Positions 50,002 through 59,202 are shown, counted from the stretch's first letter. The stretch is 64,000 nucleotides of DNA from CAMLFJ01 sp040902305 (GCA_040902305.1 JBBDXN010000112.1:34341-98340), one strand, 5' to 3'. Numbers and translations are program-made. Notes: generated from the sequence alone by a model not told the origin.

Positions 50002-50904
50002 ATGGCCATCAGTCGGCGGGCAGAGTCGCTCGACCTCGGCGTCACCCTGGCCGGGGAGGAGGCGCGCCGCCCGATCGGCGGCTATCTCCGCCGGTGGCTG
50101 CCCATCTGGATCGGCATCGTGATGGCGCTCGCCATGATGGTGGTGGCCGCGGCCGCGCCCCTCATCGCGCCGCTGAGCCCCTCGGCGCAATACAGCGACG
50201 CGGTGCTCAAGGGGCCGGGCGCGGTCGAGCGGCACATGCTGGGGACCGACGAGTTCGGGCGCGACATCCTGAGCCGCATCATCTGGGGCGCGCGCGTCTC
50301 GCTGCAGGTGGGCCTGGCCTCGGTGATGTGGGGTTTCTTGCTGGGGGTGCCGCTCGGCATCCTCGCCGGGACCCGCGGGGGCAAGATCGAGACCGGTATC
50401 ATGCGGTGCGCCGACATGCTGATGGCGTTTCCCACCCTGCTGCTGGCTCTCATCATCGTGACCGCGCTGGGCGGGACGCTGCTGAACGAGATCCTGGCGA
50501 TCGGGATCGCGCTGACGCCGAACTTCGTGCGGCTCTCGCGCAGCCTGGCCCTGACCATCCGGGAGCAGGACTACATCATGGCCGCGCGGGCCCTGGGCAG
50601 CGGCCAGCTCCGCGTGATGGCCCGCCACGTGTTCCCGAACGCGCTCTACGCGCTCGTGGTCGTGGCCACGCTCTACATCGCCACCGCGATCCGCACCGAG
50701 GCCAGCCTGTCCTTCCTGGGCCTGGGCATCCCGCCGCCCACCCCGAGCTGGGGCAATATCCTGAGCGAGGGCCGCCAGTACATCAAGTGCTGCCCCTGGA
50801 TCACCACGTTCTCCGGGCTCGCCATCATGCTGGCGGTGCTCGCCTTCAACCTGGTGGGCGACGCGCTCCGGGACCTGCTGGATCCCCGCCTCCGCGGCGA
50901 GTAG
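50002..50904 (+). CDS. ABC transporter permease, DppC type
   Basis: This is a 300-residue permease. Hallmarks are 'LGTDEFGRDILSRIIWGARV' and 'LSFLGLGIPPPTPSWGNILS', followed by 'KCCPWITTFSG' with a rare double cysteine. The EAA loop is 'QDYIMAARALGSGQLRVMAR'. It closes the fifth and last importer set, 18 bases after DppB. No ATPase gene follows; the next gene is a glycosyltransferase with its own promoter-like element. Confidence 0.92.
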   Translation: MAISRRAESLDLGVTLAGEEARRPIGGYLRRWLPIWIGIVMALAMMVVAAAAPLIAPLSPSAQYSDAVLKGPGAVERHMLGTDEFGRDILSRIIWGARVSLQVGLASVMWGFLLGVPLGILAGTRGGKIETGIMRCADMLMAFPTLLLALIIVTALGGTLLNEILAIGIALTPNFVRLSRSLALTIREQDYIMAARALGSGQLRVMARHVFPNALYALVVVATLYIATAIRTEASLSFLGLGIPPPTPSWGNILSEGRQYIKCCPWITTFSGLAIMLAVLAFNLVGDALRDLLDPRLRGE

Positions 50905-50967
50905 TTGCTGGAAGGGCGCAGCCGGGCGTAGCGAACAGCGGGCGGCCGCCCGCCCGCTCGGGCCGTG

Positions 50968-50973
50968 TATCAT
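50968..50973 (+). promoter_or_regulatory. Candidate start-proximal -10 element (TATCAT)
   Basis: TATCAT, 5 of 6 consensus bases, lies 8 bases before ATG 50982. It suggests a very short or absent leader for the glycosyltransferase. Confidence 0.4.
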
Positions 50974-50981
50974 GTCGTCCC

Positions 50982-52523
50982 ATGCGTGGCTCCCCCGGAT
51001 CACGGGCCCGAGCGCTCGCCACCCTCCTCGTGCTGACCGTGGGCGCCCTGGCTCTGCGGGTCGTCGGGCTGGGGCGCCTGCCCCTGTGGCTCGACGAAGG
51101 GTACAGCCTGCTCCAGGTGACGTACCGCCCCCTCTCCGACTGGCTCGTCGACGTCCATCCTCCGCTCTACACGGCGCTGCTCTGGGTCTGGACCCGGGTC
51201 GCGGTGAGCGACGCCTGGCTGCGCCTGCTCTCCGCCCTGCTCGGCGCGGCCACCATCCCGGCCGTGTACGCCCTGGGCGCGCGCCTGCTCGGCCGCGCGT
51301 GCGGGCTGTGGGCCGCCGGCTTCCTGGCCGTCACCTGGTTCCACGTCTGGCACAGCCGCGAGGCACGCATGTACCCGCTGCTCGTCCTGACCTTCACGCT
51401 CGCGCTCTGGGGGCTGGTCGCGGGCGCCCGGGATGGCCAGGCTCGCGGCTGGATCGTGTATGCCGTGGCCGGTGCGGCCATGGCCTGGTCTCACGCGGTG
51501 GGCATCTACTATGCGGCGGTCCTCGCCGTACTCGCCCTGGCGATCCCGCGCCAGGACGGGCAGCGGTGGAGCTGGCGACCCTGGCTGGCCGGGGGTGCCG
51601 GGCTCGTTGCCCTGTTCGCGCCCTGGCTTCCCGTCGCCGTCGCGATCACCCGCGACACGATCGCCGACTTCTGGGTCCTGCCGGCTGGTCCCGAGCCGCC
51701 GTTCTTCACGACCGTCTACCAGTTCACGGTCAGCCCGATCGTCTCGCCGGCCGACCTGCTCCGCTCGCAGCTCCGGCTCGACTTCGGCGCCTTGCTCGGC
51801 ACCTGGATCTGGATGGTGCCGATCCTCGCGGTGCTCGCGTGCGCCATCGCCCTGGGTCAGCCGAGCCAGCGCTGGACGGTGCGGCTGCTCGTGCTGGCCT
51901 ACCTGGCGCCGATCGGCCTGTTCACCGCGCTCAGCCTGGTCGCCCGCCCCATCCTGCTGCCGCGGATCCTGCTGCCGGTGGTGGTGCCGCTGGTGCTGCT
52001 GCTCGCGGTGGGCGTCGAGGCCGTGCCTCGCCCGCGATGGCGCGCGGCGGTGGGCGCGGGGCTCGCCCTCGTGCTGCTCCTCGGAACGGTCTACGGCCTG
52101 CGCCACGACGCCGGCGTCACCGAGGGGTGGCGCGCGGCCGCCCACCATGTGCGGGCCGAGGCGCGGAACGGTGACGTCCTGCTCTTCCTCTCCGGCCGAC
52201 CGGCATCGCCGCGACGGGAGAGCCTCACGTCGCGCCAGCTCGCGACGGTCGAGATGCTCCTCCTCCGGTACGATGACACGGGCCGCCTGCAGAGCCTGCC
52301 GCGGATCACGACCGCCCGGGTGGCCGACGAATGCCCTCCCCGCGAGCTCGCGGCCTGCCTCGATCGAGCCGTGCGCGAACCCGGCGCGGACGGCCGCGTG
52401 TGGGTGATCCGCCGGGGCCGCCTCTTGCCCCCGGTCCTGGAGTCCTGGCTCGAGCAGCGCCTCGAGGCTGGCCCGGTCGCGGAATTCCCGAACCTCCTCG
52501 TCGAGCGGCGCCGTCTGCGCTAG
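50982..52523 (+). CDS. GT39/PMT-type membrane glycosyltransferase
   Basis: This is a 513-residue multi-pass protein. The catalytic Asp38-Glu39 sits in 'RLPLWLDEGYSLLQV', the first periplasmic loop, as in ArnT and protein mannosyltransferases. About eleven helices follow up to residue 380, then a soluble periplasmic tail ending 'EFPNLLVERRRLR'. Enzymes of this type move a sugar from a polyprenyl-phosphate carrier to lipid A, protein or another acceptor at the outer face of the membrane. No partner gene (polyprenyl sugar synthase) is nearby, so the acceptor is unknown. Confidence 0.88.
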   Translation: MRGSPGSRARALATLLVLTVGALALRVVGLGRLPLWLDEGYSLLQVTYRPLSDWLVDVHPPLYTALLWVWTRVAVSDAWLRLLSALLGAATIPAVYALGARLLGRACGLWAAGFLAVTWFHVWHSREARMYPLLVLTFTLALWGLVAGARDGQARGWIVYAVAGAAMAWSHAVGIYYAAVLAVLALAIPRQDGQRWSWRPWLAGGAGLVALFAPWLPVAVAITRDTIADFWVLPAGPEPPFFTTVYQFTVSPIVSPADLLRSQLRLDFGALLGTWIWMVPILAVLACAIALGQPSQRWTVRLLVLAYLAPIGLFTALSLVARPILLPRILLPVVVPLVLLLAVGVEAVPRPRWRAAVGAGLALVLLLGTVYGLRHDAGVTEGWRAAAHHVRAEARNGDVLLFLSGRPASPRRESLTSRQLATVEMLLLRYDDTGRLQSLPRITTARVADECPPRELAACLDRAVREPGADGRVWVIRRGRLLPPVLESWLEQRLEAGPVAEFPNLLVERRRLR

Positions 52524-52545
52524 AGTGCCGGGTGACGGTGGGTAC

Positions 52546-53640
52546 TCAGAGAAATCGGGCGGGGCGGTAGGGGGTCAGGCGAGCGTCCATGATGCCGTCG
52601 AGGAGCTCGGTGGCGGCGATGCGGCCCCAGAGCGGGCCGAGGGTGACGCCGCTGTGCGAGACGACGACGTAGAAGCCGTCGAGGCCGGGGATGGCGCCGA
52701 CCATCGGCCGTTCGTCGCGCGGCATCGGCCGGACCCCCACGCGCGTGGCCTCGACGCGCGCTCCCGCGAGCGCCGGCAGGTGCGTGGCCACGGCCGCGAG
52801 GGAGCGCTCGGGTGGCCAGGGCTCGCCGCCCTCGACCCAGGTCTGGTCGTGGGCTCCCTCGGCGAGCACGATGCGGCCGCCGCCGTCCGGGCGGAAGTGG
52901 CAGCCCGGCGCGTGAACCGGCCGGCGGAGAGTGGTCGCCACGGGGGCGGTGTAGATCAGCCGGCCCGGCACGCGATCGAGGGAAATCTCCACGCCGGCCA
53001 GGCGGGCCACCTCGCCCGTCGCGACGCCCGCGCAATCCACCACCCAGTCGGCCTCGACGCGGTCGCCGCGCTCGGTGCTCACGCCGCGCACCCGCGCTCC
53101 GGCGCGCAGGATCGCAGTGACCCGCTGGCCGGAGAGGACCCGCGCCCCGCGGCGCCCGGCCTCGGCGAGCAGCGCGCCGATGAAGGGGACCGCCTCCACG
53201 TAACCCTCGCCGGGCGTCCACACGACCTCGTCCACGTCGGAGGCGATGTGCAGATCCGGCTCGAGCTCCCGGGCCTGCCGCGGCGAGATCCGCTCGACCG
53301 CGTAGCCCCAGCCCGCCAGCCGCTCCACGGCCTGGTGCAGGCGCGCGCGCCCGGCCGCCCCCGCTTCCCAGGCGAGAGCGCCGTCCTGGTGGAGCCAGCC
53401 GCCGCCCCCCAGCTCCTTGGCGAGCCCGGCGTGCTCCTCCATGCTCGCGACGTTGAGCTCGTGGTAGTCGTGCGGCGTCTTGTTGAACGAGTTGGTCCAG
53501 GCGAAGCTTGCCCTGGAGGTGCCGGCGCCGGGCGGGCCGGCGTCGAGGACGATGACCGCGGCCCCGCGCTCGGCCAGGCGGTAGGCCACGTTGGCGCCGA
53601 CGCACCCCGCCCCGACCACGACGACGTCGGCGCCCGTCAT
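52546..53640 (-). CDS. FAD-dependent oxidoreductase, DAO family
   Basis: This is a 364-residue flavoenzyme starting at ATG 53640. The FAD motif is 'VVVVGAGCVGANVAYRLAER' (GxGxxG). 'GTSRASFAWTNSFNKTPHDY' marks the glycine/sarcosine-oxidase type, and 'RVGVRPMPRDERPMVGAIPG' with 'YVVVSHSGVTLGP' is the C-terminal FAD-binding block. It would oxidise an amine or D-amino acid using FAD. Its start overlaps the stop of a 35-codon frame upstream. It is oriented with the kinase gene and may be the tail of that transcript. Confidence 0.88.
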   Translation of the reverse strand: MTGADVVVVGAGCVGANVAYRLAERGAAVIVLDAGPPGAGTSRASFAWTNSFNKTPHDYHELNVASMEEHAGLAKELGGGGWLHQDGALAWEAGAAGRARLHQAVERLAGWGYAVERISPRQARELEPDLHIASDVDEVVWTPGEGYVEAVPFIGALLAEAGRRGARVLSGQRVTAILRAGARVRGVSTERGDRVEADWVVDCAGVATGEVARLAGVEISLDRVPGRLIYTAPVATTLRRPVHAPGCHFRPDGGGRIVLAEGAHDQTWVEGGEPWPPERSLAAVATHLPALAGARVEATRVGVRPMPRDERPMVGAIPGLDGFYVVVSHSGVTLGPLWGRIAATELLDGIMDARLTPYRPARFL

Positions 53641-53744
53641 CGGCGCGCTACTTGTTCGGCTTCCCCGTCGGTGAGCTGGAGCGAGTCGTCGATGACGAGC
53701 ACGGTCCGGACAGTGTACATCTCGTCCTGCGCCGAGTGCACCAT
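53637..53744 (-). CDS. Small 35-residue frame with a receiver-like motif
   Basis: This reading frame encodes 'MVHSAQDEMYTVRTVLVIDD' and ends in a TGA that overlaps the ATG of the DAO gene (ATGA). 'TVLVIDDS' resembles the acidic start of response-regulator receiver domains, but nothing of the rest is present. It could be a remnant of a regulator that once followed the hybrid kinase, or a coupling leader for the oxidoreductase. Expression is unproven. Confidence 0.3.
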   Translation of the reverse strand: MVHSAQDEMYTVRTVLVIDDSLQLTDGEAEQVARR

Positions 53745-53759
53745 GCCGTAGCGAGAGGA

Positions 53760-56700
53760 CTACAGCAGGCCAAGGAGTGCCGGCTCGGTGCGGCGAAACT
53801 CCGCTTCGAGCTCCTCGACCAGGGGCGGCGCTACCGCGGGTCGCGCCTCGGCGGGCACCCGCTCGAGTGCGGTGGCCACCTCGGTCATGCGCAGGGCACC
53901 CAGGTTCAGGCAGCTGCCGCGCAGGGTGTGCGCGAGCTGGCGCACGGCCGCGGGGTCTTCCCGGTCCAGGGCCTGCCGCAGCGCCGCGAGCCGCGCCCGC
54001 GTATCCCCCAGAAAGGCCTCGACCACCTTGCGGAACAATGATCCGTCTCCGCTCCCGAGCGTCGAGCGCAGCTGGGTGATGCGCTGGGGGTCCAGGACCG
54101 CGGCCGCCTGGGCGGCGGGCTCGGCCCCGCTCCGGTCTCCGTTCGAGTTCCGATCTCCGTTCGTACGGATCCAGCGGCGGATGACCGCCTCGATCACCGC
54201 CGGGTTCACCGGCTTGGTGACATAGTCGTCCATCCCGGCAGCCAGACACCGCTCGCGGTCCCCCTCCATGGCGTGGGCGGTCATGGCCACGATCGGGATG
54301 CGCGGGGCGCCGGAGGTCCGACGCCGGATCTCCGCGGTCGCGGCGTAGCCATCCATCTCCGGCATCTCGCAGTCCATGAGGATCAGGTCGTAGGGCAGGA
54401 GCGCCAGCTGCTCGAGCACCTCCTTCCCGTTCCCGGCCACGTCCACCCGCAGCCCGAGCCGCTCCATCATCGCCGCCGCGACCTGCTGGTTCACCGGATT
54501 GTCCTCCGCGAGCAGGACCCGGCCATGAACCGGCACCCCGATCACACGCGTGGCGGGCGCCCGTTCGAGCGGCTGGGCCATCAACGTCTCCTGGGTCACC
54601 AGCCCGCGACCCTCCGGACCAGCGCCCCAGACGGCCAGCAGGGCGTCCATCAGGAGCGACGCGCGCACGGGCTTGACGAGGTAGGCCGAGAAGCCGGCCG
54701 CGCGGACCTGCTCGGCGCCGCCCTGCTGGTCGACGGAGGTCAGCAACACCATCGCCACGCCGCGGAGCGCCGCTTCCGCGCGGATCGCGTAGGCCAGCGC
54801 CTCGCCATCGCCGTCCGGCATCTCGAAGTCGGTGATCACGAGGCCGTAGGGATCCGCGGTGCCGGCGGCCGCCCGCAGCGTGGCCAGGGCCGCTTCCGCG
54901 GAGGCCGCTTCATCGACCCGCATCCGCCAGCTCGCGAGACGCTCCCGCAGCACCTGGCGATTGACCGGGTTGTCGTCCACGACGAGCACGCGGATGCCGG
55001 CCAGCTCCGGCGCCGCGGGCAGGACGCGTGGCCCTTCCGCCGCGATGGGGAGCCGCACGCGGATCGAGAACGTCGAGCCTTCGTCCGGCCGGCTCGTGAC
55101 GCGCAGGGTGCCGCCCATCAGCGTCACCAGCTCGCGGCTGATGGCGAGTCCCAGCCCGGTGCCTCCATGGCGGCGCGTCGACGACGCGTCGACCTGTGTG
55201 AACCGGTCGAAGATCTCCTCGATCCGGTCCCCCGGAATGCCGATCCCGGTGTCGCTGATGGCGAGCTGGAGGAAGGCATCCGTCCCGGTGCATTCCTCGC
55301 ACTCCACGCTCACCAGGACGTGGCCCCTGGCCGTGAACTTCACGGCGTTGCCTAGCAGGTTGATCAGGACCTGACGGATGCGGCCCGGGTCGCCGACCAC
55401 GTGCTGGGGCACGTCGGGGGCCACCCGGACGATGAGGTCGAGCCCTTTCTCCCGGGCCGCGCCCGAGAGCAGCTCGCCCACTTCCTCGACGGCGACCAGG
55501 AGGTCGAACGGCACCGGCTCGAGTCGCAGGCGCCCCGCCTCGATCTTCGAGAAATCGAGGATGTCGTTGATGATCGTCAGCAGCGCGTCGGCCGACTTCC
55601 GGACGGTGTCGGCGTAGTGCTGCTGGACGGACGTCATCTCGGTGTCCAGAAGCAGGCCGGTCATCCCGATGATCCCGTTCATCGGGGTGCGGATCTCGTG
55701 GCTCATCCGAGCCAGGAACTCCGACTTGAGCCGGGACGCCTCGATGGCCCGGTCGCGGGCGGCGGCCAGCTCCGATTCCATCGCCTTCCGCTGCGTGATG
55801 TCCCGGAGGACCCCGGTGAAGAAGACCTGCCCATGCGTCTCGAATCGGGAGAACGACGCCTCGAGCGGCACCTCCCGGCCGGACTTGGTCCGGCCCACGA
55901 GCTGCTGGTCCCGCCAGCTCGGCGTGCCGCGCTCCGCCATCCCGAGGAAGTGCTGGAGCTCGACCCGGCGTGCGTCGTCGACACGGCCGGGCAGCAGGCG
56001 CGTGAGGGGTTCGCCCGCGACCTCCGCGGCGGTGAAGCCGAAGAGCCGCTCCGCCGCCCGGTTGAACTCACGGATCCGGCTCTGATCGTCGATCGACACG
56101 ATCGCGTCGGCGGCGGAGTCGACGAGGTAGCGGGACTTCTCCTCGCTCTCCCGGAGCGTCTCCTCGGCCTCCCGCCGCCGGACGAGGTCCTGCTCCTGCG
56201 TGCGTCTCGTCTCCTCGAGGATCGCCACCGAGCGCCGCTGGTTCTCGCAGAGCAGCGTCGTGAACACCGCAGTCACCGCGACGGGCAGGCCGTGCGCGAC
56301 GATGGCAAAATCGTTCCGCCCGTAGAAGTACACCCACTGGGGGTGGACGTAGTTGAGGATCCCGTGGTGCAGGGCGGTGAGGACCAGGACGAGCCAGTTG
56401 AGCCGCCAGTCGGAGTAGACGACCAGGAGCGCCATGATCATGAAGAAGTGGAAGTGCATCTCGATCGAGCCGCCACTGATGAGCACGAACAGGTAGGAGT
56501 ACGTCGTCAGCGACACGCTGACCAGGATGCGCCAGGCGTAGTGGTTGCGCAGGCGGCGGCGCGCCCAGATCGGGACCACGGTGGCGAGAAGCCCCACCGT
56601 GATCGTGCCCGCCCCTTCCTCCAGGGTCGGGACCCGCCAGGAGAAGGGGGACGGGAAGTACCGTCCGAGCTGCAGGACCGTGTTGCCCAGCGTCAGGAGG

Positions 56701-56813
56701 ACGAGCGCCACCCAGTGCCACTGGAGCACGCGGATCATGTACCGGTCGACCTCCGGATAGTGCAGGGCGTCGGCGTACCGGGCATTGATGTCGGCCGTCA
56801 AGAGGTCTTTCAT
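53760..56813 (-). CDS. Hybrid sensor histidine kinase with PAS, two receivers and HPt domain
   Basis: This is a 1017-residue membrane phosphorelay kinase. Order: about six helices (30-190) with a histidine-rich motif 'GSIEMHFHFF' (His120, His122) and 'LTALHHGILNYVH'; a PAS domain (about 225-345); HisKA with His372 in 'SHEIRTP'; ATPase domain with 'NLLGNAVKFT', 'DTGIGIP' and 'GTGLGLAIS'; receiver 1 with Asp662 in 'VITDFEMPD'; receiver 2 with Asp814 in 'LMDCEMPEMDG'; HPt with His962 in 'LAHTLRGSCLNLGA'. All phosphorelay residues are intact, as in BarA-type kinases. It overlaps the upstream gene by ATGA. No DNA-binding regulator is nearby. Confidence 0.93.
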   Translation of the reverse strand: MKDLLTADINARYADALHYPEVDRYMIRVLQWHWVALVLLTLGNTVLQLGRYFPSPFSWRVPTLEEGAGTITVGLLATVVPIWARRRLRNHYAWRILVSVSLTTYSYLFVLISGGSIEMHFHFFMIMALLVVYSDWRLNWLVLVLTALHHGILNYVHPQWVYFYGRNDFAIVAHGLPVAVTAVFTTLLCENQRRSVAILEETRRTQEQDLVRRREAEETLRESEEKSRYLVDSAADAIVSIDDQSRIREFNRAAERLFGFTAAEVAGEPLTRLLPGRVDDARRVELQHFLGMAERGTPSWRDQQLVGRTKSGREVPLEASFSRFETHGQVFFTGVLRDITQRKAMESELAAARDRAIEASRLKSEFLARMSHEIRTPMNGIIGMTGLLLDTEMTSVQQHYADTVRKSADALLTIINDILDFSKIEAGRLRLEPVPFDLLVAVEEVGELLSGAAREKGLDLIVRVAPDVPQHVVGDPGRIRQVLINLLGNAVKFTARGHVLVSVECEECTGTDAFLQLAISDTGIGIPGDRIEEIFDRFTQVDASSTRRHGGTGLGLAISRELVTLMGGTLRVTSRPDEGSTFSIRVRLPIAAEGPRVLPAAPELAGIRVLVVDDNPVNRQVLRERLASWRMRVDEAASAEAALATLRAAAGTADPYGLVITDFEMPDGDGEALAYAIRAEAALRGVAMVLLTSVDQQGGAEQVRAAGFSAYLVKPVRASLLMDALLAVWGAGPEGRGLVTQETLMAQPLERAPATRVIGVPVHGRVLLAEDNPVNQQVAAAMMERLGLRVDVAGNGKEVLEQLALLPYDLILMDCEMPEMDGYAATAEIRRRTSGAPRIPIVAMTAHAMEGDRERCLAAGMDDYVTKPVNPAVIEAVIRRWIRTNGDRNSNGDRSGAEPAAQAAAVLDPQRITQLRSTLGSGDGSLFRKVVEAFLGDTRARLAALRQALDREDPAAVRQLAHTLRGSCLNLGALRMTEVATALERVPAEARPAVAPPLVEELEAEFRRTEPALLGLL

Positions 56814-57355
56814 GCGTCGTCCTTTCCGTCGGCCCGGCGTCGCCACGAGGAGACGCCGAGCATCACGATCGCTACCGCCGCCGTCCCGACCACCACGCTC
56901 GAGACCCAACCCGCGGAACCGCCGCCACCGATCCACACCAGCCAGTCCTCCGGCTCGTAAACGCGGGCCGGCTCGCGGTCCCGCCAGAATTGCAGGAACA
57001 CCTCGTAGTACCCCTCGCGCGGGAAGCGGCAGAGCAGGTTCGCCTCACCGTCCTCGACCGAGGCGGGCGGGCCCTCGCACGTCACGGCCCGCGAGCGGTC
57101 CTCGAGGATGCGAACGCGAAAGGACATGGCCTCGGCCGGGACCTGGCCACTGCGGAAGTCGCGAACGAAGAACCTGAGCTGCGTGGTCTCGGCCGCCGGC
57201 CAGAGAGCCACCGTCACGACGAACCGGTCCTCGATCACCTTCACCGGGCCCCCGTGCGCCCGCGCCTCGGTCCCGGAGCCGGCCAGAGCCACGAGCACCA
57301 ATGCCGCCAGGAGGAGGTGGCCGGGAACCGGAGGCGGTCGCGAGTGGGGCGGCAT
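56810..57355 (-). CDS. Membrane-anchored periplasmic protein of unknown function
   Basis: This is a 181-residue protein starting at ATG 57355. The signal peptide has a hydrophobic core 'GHLLLAALVLVALAGSG' ending in 'ARAHGGP'. A beta-rich periplasmic domain follows ('DRFVVTVALWPAAETTQLRF', 'FRVRILEDRSRAVTCEGPP', 'GEANLLCRFPREGYYEVFLQ') with two cysteines. One C-terminal membrane helix and a short basic cytoplasmic tail finish it. The layout reminds one of FixH/YtkA-like domains, but only loosely. It sits between two kinase genes and is ATGA-coupled to the larger one, so a role in signal sensing is likely. Confidence 0.72.
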   Translation of the reverse strand: MPPHSRPPPVPGHLLLAALVLVALAGSGTEARAHGGPVKVIEDRFVVTVALWPAAETTQLRFFVRDFRSGQVPAEAMSFRVRILEDRSRAVTCEGPPASVEDGEANLLCRFPREGYYEVFLQFWRDREPARVYEPEDWLVWIGGGGSAGWVSSVVVGTAAVAIVMLGVSSWRRRADGKDDA

Positions 57356-57368
57356 GACGCTCGGCGGA

Positions 57369-58889
57369 CTACGTGAGCCGCCGGAGGGCCTCCCGCAGCC
57401 GCTCGAGCGGTACGGGCTTGGCAAGCACGAAGTCCACGCCCGGCGGGAGCTCGCCGGCCGACCCGGCCTCATCGCCGAATCCGCTCAGCATGATCACCGC
57501 CGGCTTGTGGGGCGCCATCTGCTCGATGGCCGCGGCCAGCTGCCCGTTCATCTGCGGCATGGCTCGGTCGGTGATGACCACGTCGAATCTGGCCGTCTGG
57601 AAGCGCTGCAGACCCTGGCGGCCGTTCATGGCCGTCTCCACGATGTGCCCGTCCCCGGTCAGGTATTCCACGACGACCTGGCGCGGTACCGGCTCGTCCT
57701 CGACCACCAGCACCCGGAGCGGGCGGAGCACCGCCTCCACCGACGTCTGGCGCGGGGCGACCGGCCGGTCCGCGCCGCCCACCGGCAGCCGGATGCGGAA
57801 CGTCGTCCCCTCACCGGGCTGGCTCTCGACGTCGATCGTGCCGCGGTGGCGCTTGATCACTCCGTAGGTCATGGCCAACCCCAGGCCGGTCCCCCGCTCG
57901 CCCTTCGTCGTGAAGAAGGGCTCCAGGCACCGGCGGCGGACCTCCGGCGTCATTCCGGTGCCGCTATCCTCGACCGTCACGAGCACGGTGTCCCGCGTCC
58001 CGTCGAGCCCCGTCGCGATCCGCAGCGTGCCCCCCTGCGGCATGGCGTCCACCGCGTTGAAGATCAGGTTCATCAGGACGTCCCGGAGCTCGGAGACATT
58101 TCCCTCGACGCGGGGCACCTCGTGGAGGTCCGTCTCCACGTGGATGGCGGCGCCGCGGGACCGGGCTTGCGCCTTCCACCGCGGCTCGGTGAGCGCGACC
58201 GCCGTCCGGATCACCTCGTTGAGGTCGACGGCCACGAACACCTCGGATTCGTCGCGCGGCCGGTAGAACTCGGTGAGGCGACTCACGAGGTGAGCGGCGT
58301 CGCGCCCCGCGGTGCGAATCAGCTCCAGGCGCCGCGTCACGTTCTCCTTGTCGTCCAGATCCTCCGGCCGGAGGAGCAGGATGTCGGTGAAGCCGCACAC
58401 CACCGATAGGGCGTTGTTGAAATCGTGGGCGATACCGCTGGCCATCTCGCCGAGCGCCCGCAGGCGCTCCTGCTGCACGATCTGCTGTTGGCTCAGCTCG
58501 AGCTGGACCAGCTCCCGCTGGAGACCCAGGATCCGCTCCGCGACCCGGAGCCGGGCGTGAAGCTGGTCCGAGTCGAGTGGCTTGTTGGCGAAGTCGTCAG
58601 CTCCCGCGCGCATCGCCTCGAGATAGTTCTCCTTCCCCCCGAGCGCAGTGAGCAGGATGACGTAGGTGTACCGGGCGCGGTTCTCGGCGCGGATGCGACG
58701 GGTGAGCTCGATTCCGTCGAGGTCCGGCATCATCCAGTCGGAGATGACGAGCGGCACGTGCTCTCGGTCGAAGATCGCCCAGGCCTCTTGGCCGTTCACC
58801 GCGGTCACGACCTCGTGGCCGAGCTGGGCCACGATCTCGGCAAGGATCACGCGGGACGTCGTGTCGTCTTCTGCGATCAGGATCCGCAT
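57369..58889 (-). CDS. Receiver-histidine kinase-receiver protein
   Basis: This is a 506-residue soluble kinase. The start is ATG 58889 because GAGGGA precedes it at a good distance; GTG 58895 is too close. Receiver 1 has Asp51 ('PLVISDWMMPDLDG') and the signature 'NKPLDSD'. A coiled-coil linker leads to HisKA with His155 in 'GIAHDFNNALSV', then the ATPase domain ('NLIFNAVDAMPQGG', 'DSGTGMTPE', 'GTGLGLAMTYGVIKRH'). The C-terminal receiver 2 has Asp441 ('VVITDRAMPQMNG'). It has no membrane segment or output domain, so its first receiver probably takes phosphate from another kinase. Confidence 0.92.
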   Translation of the reverse strand: MRILIAEDDTTSRVILAEIVAQLGHEVVTAVNGQEAWAIFDREHVPLVISDWMMPDLDGIELTRRIRAENRARYTYVILLTALGGKENYLEAMRAGADDFANKPLDSDQLHARLRVAERILGLQRELVQLELSQQQIVQQERLRALGEMASGIAHDFNNALSVVCGFTDILLLRPEDLDDKENVTRRLELIRTAGRDAAHLVSRLTEFYRPRDESEVFVAVDLNEVIRTAVALTEPRWKAQARSRGAAIHVETDLHEVPRVEGNVSELRDVLMNLIFNAVDAMPQGGTLRIATGLDGTRDTVLVTVEDSGTGMTPEVRRRCLEPFFTTKGERGTGLGLAMTYGVIKRHRGTIDVESQPGEGTTFRIRLPVGGADRPVAPRQTSVEAVLRPLRVLVVEDEPVPRQVVVEYLTGDGHIVETAMNGRQGLQRFQTARFDVVITDRAMPQMNGQLAAAIEQMAPHKPAVIMLSGFGDEAGSAGELPPGVDFVLAKPVPLERLREALRRLT

Positions 58890-59202
58890 CGTCACTCCCT
58901 CGGCTCAGCCCGTGCCGCGCAGGCCGATAAGAGCGGTGCAATGCCGATGCCATCTCCTGCAGCCGTCGGATGGCGCCCGCCCCGCCTGGACTAACGCCGG
59001 GTTCCACCAGGGCTCGCGCCGGCGCTCGCCGCGGTGCCGATTCCCGTCGGGCGGGGCGACAAGACGTGGCAGATCCGAGGGTCGGAGGCGGGCAGTCTAC
59101 GGCGGGGCACCGCGGCGCCCGCTGAGGCGCCGGGGGACACGCGCTACTTGCTGGGCTGAGGGGTCAGGCGCAAGGAGGGCTCGAGCGCCATCGGGTCTCC
59201 AG
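58890..59202. other. Intergenic region upstream of the kinase cluster
   Basis: In this 313-base region I see no conserved gene. A minus-strand stub 'MALEPSLRLTPQPSK' ends at about 59152 and lacks a domain. The kinase promoter should be here, but no strong -35/-10 pair is visible; GATAAG near 58925 is the only AT-rich spot. Confidence 0.45.

Noticed and set aside
59152..59202. Minus-strand stub encoding MALEPSLRLTPQPSK
   Set aside because: Too short, no ribosome site and no family; probably chance.
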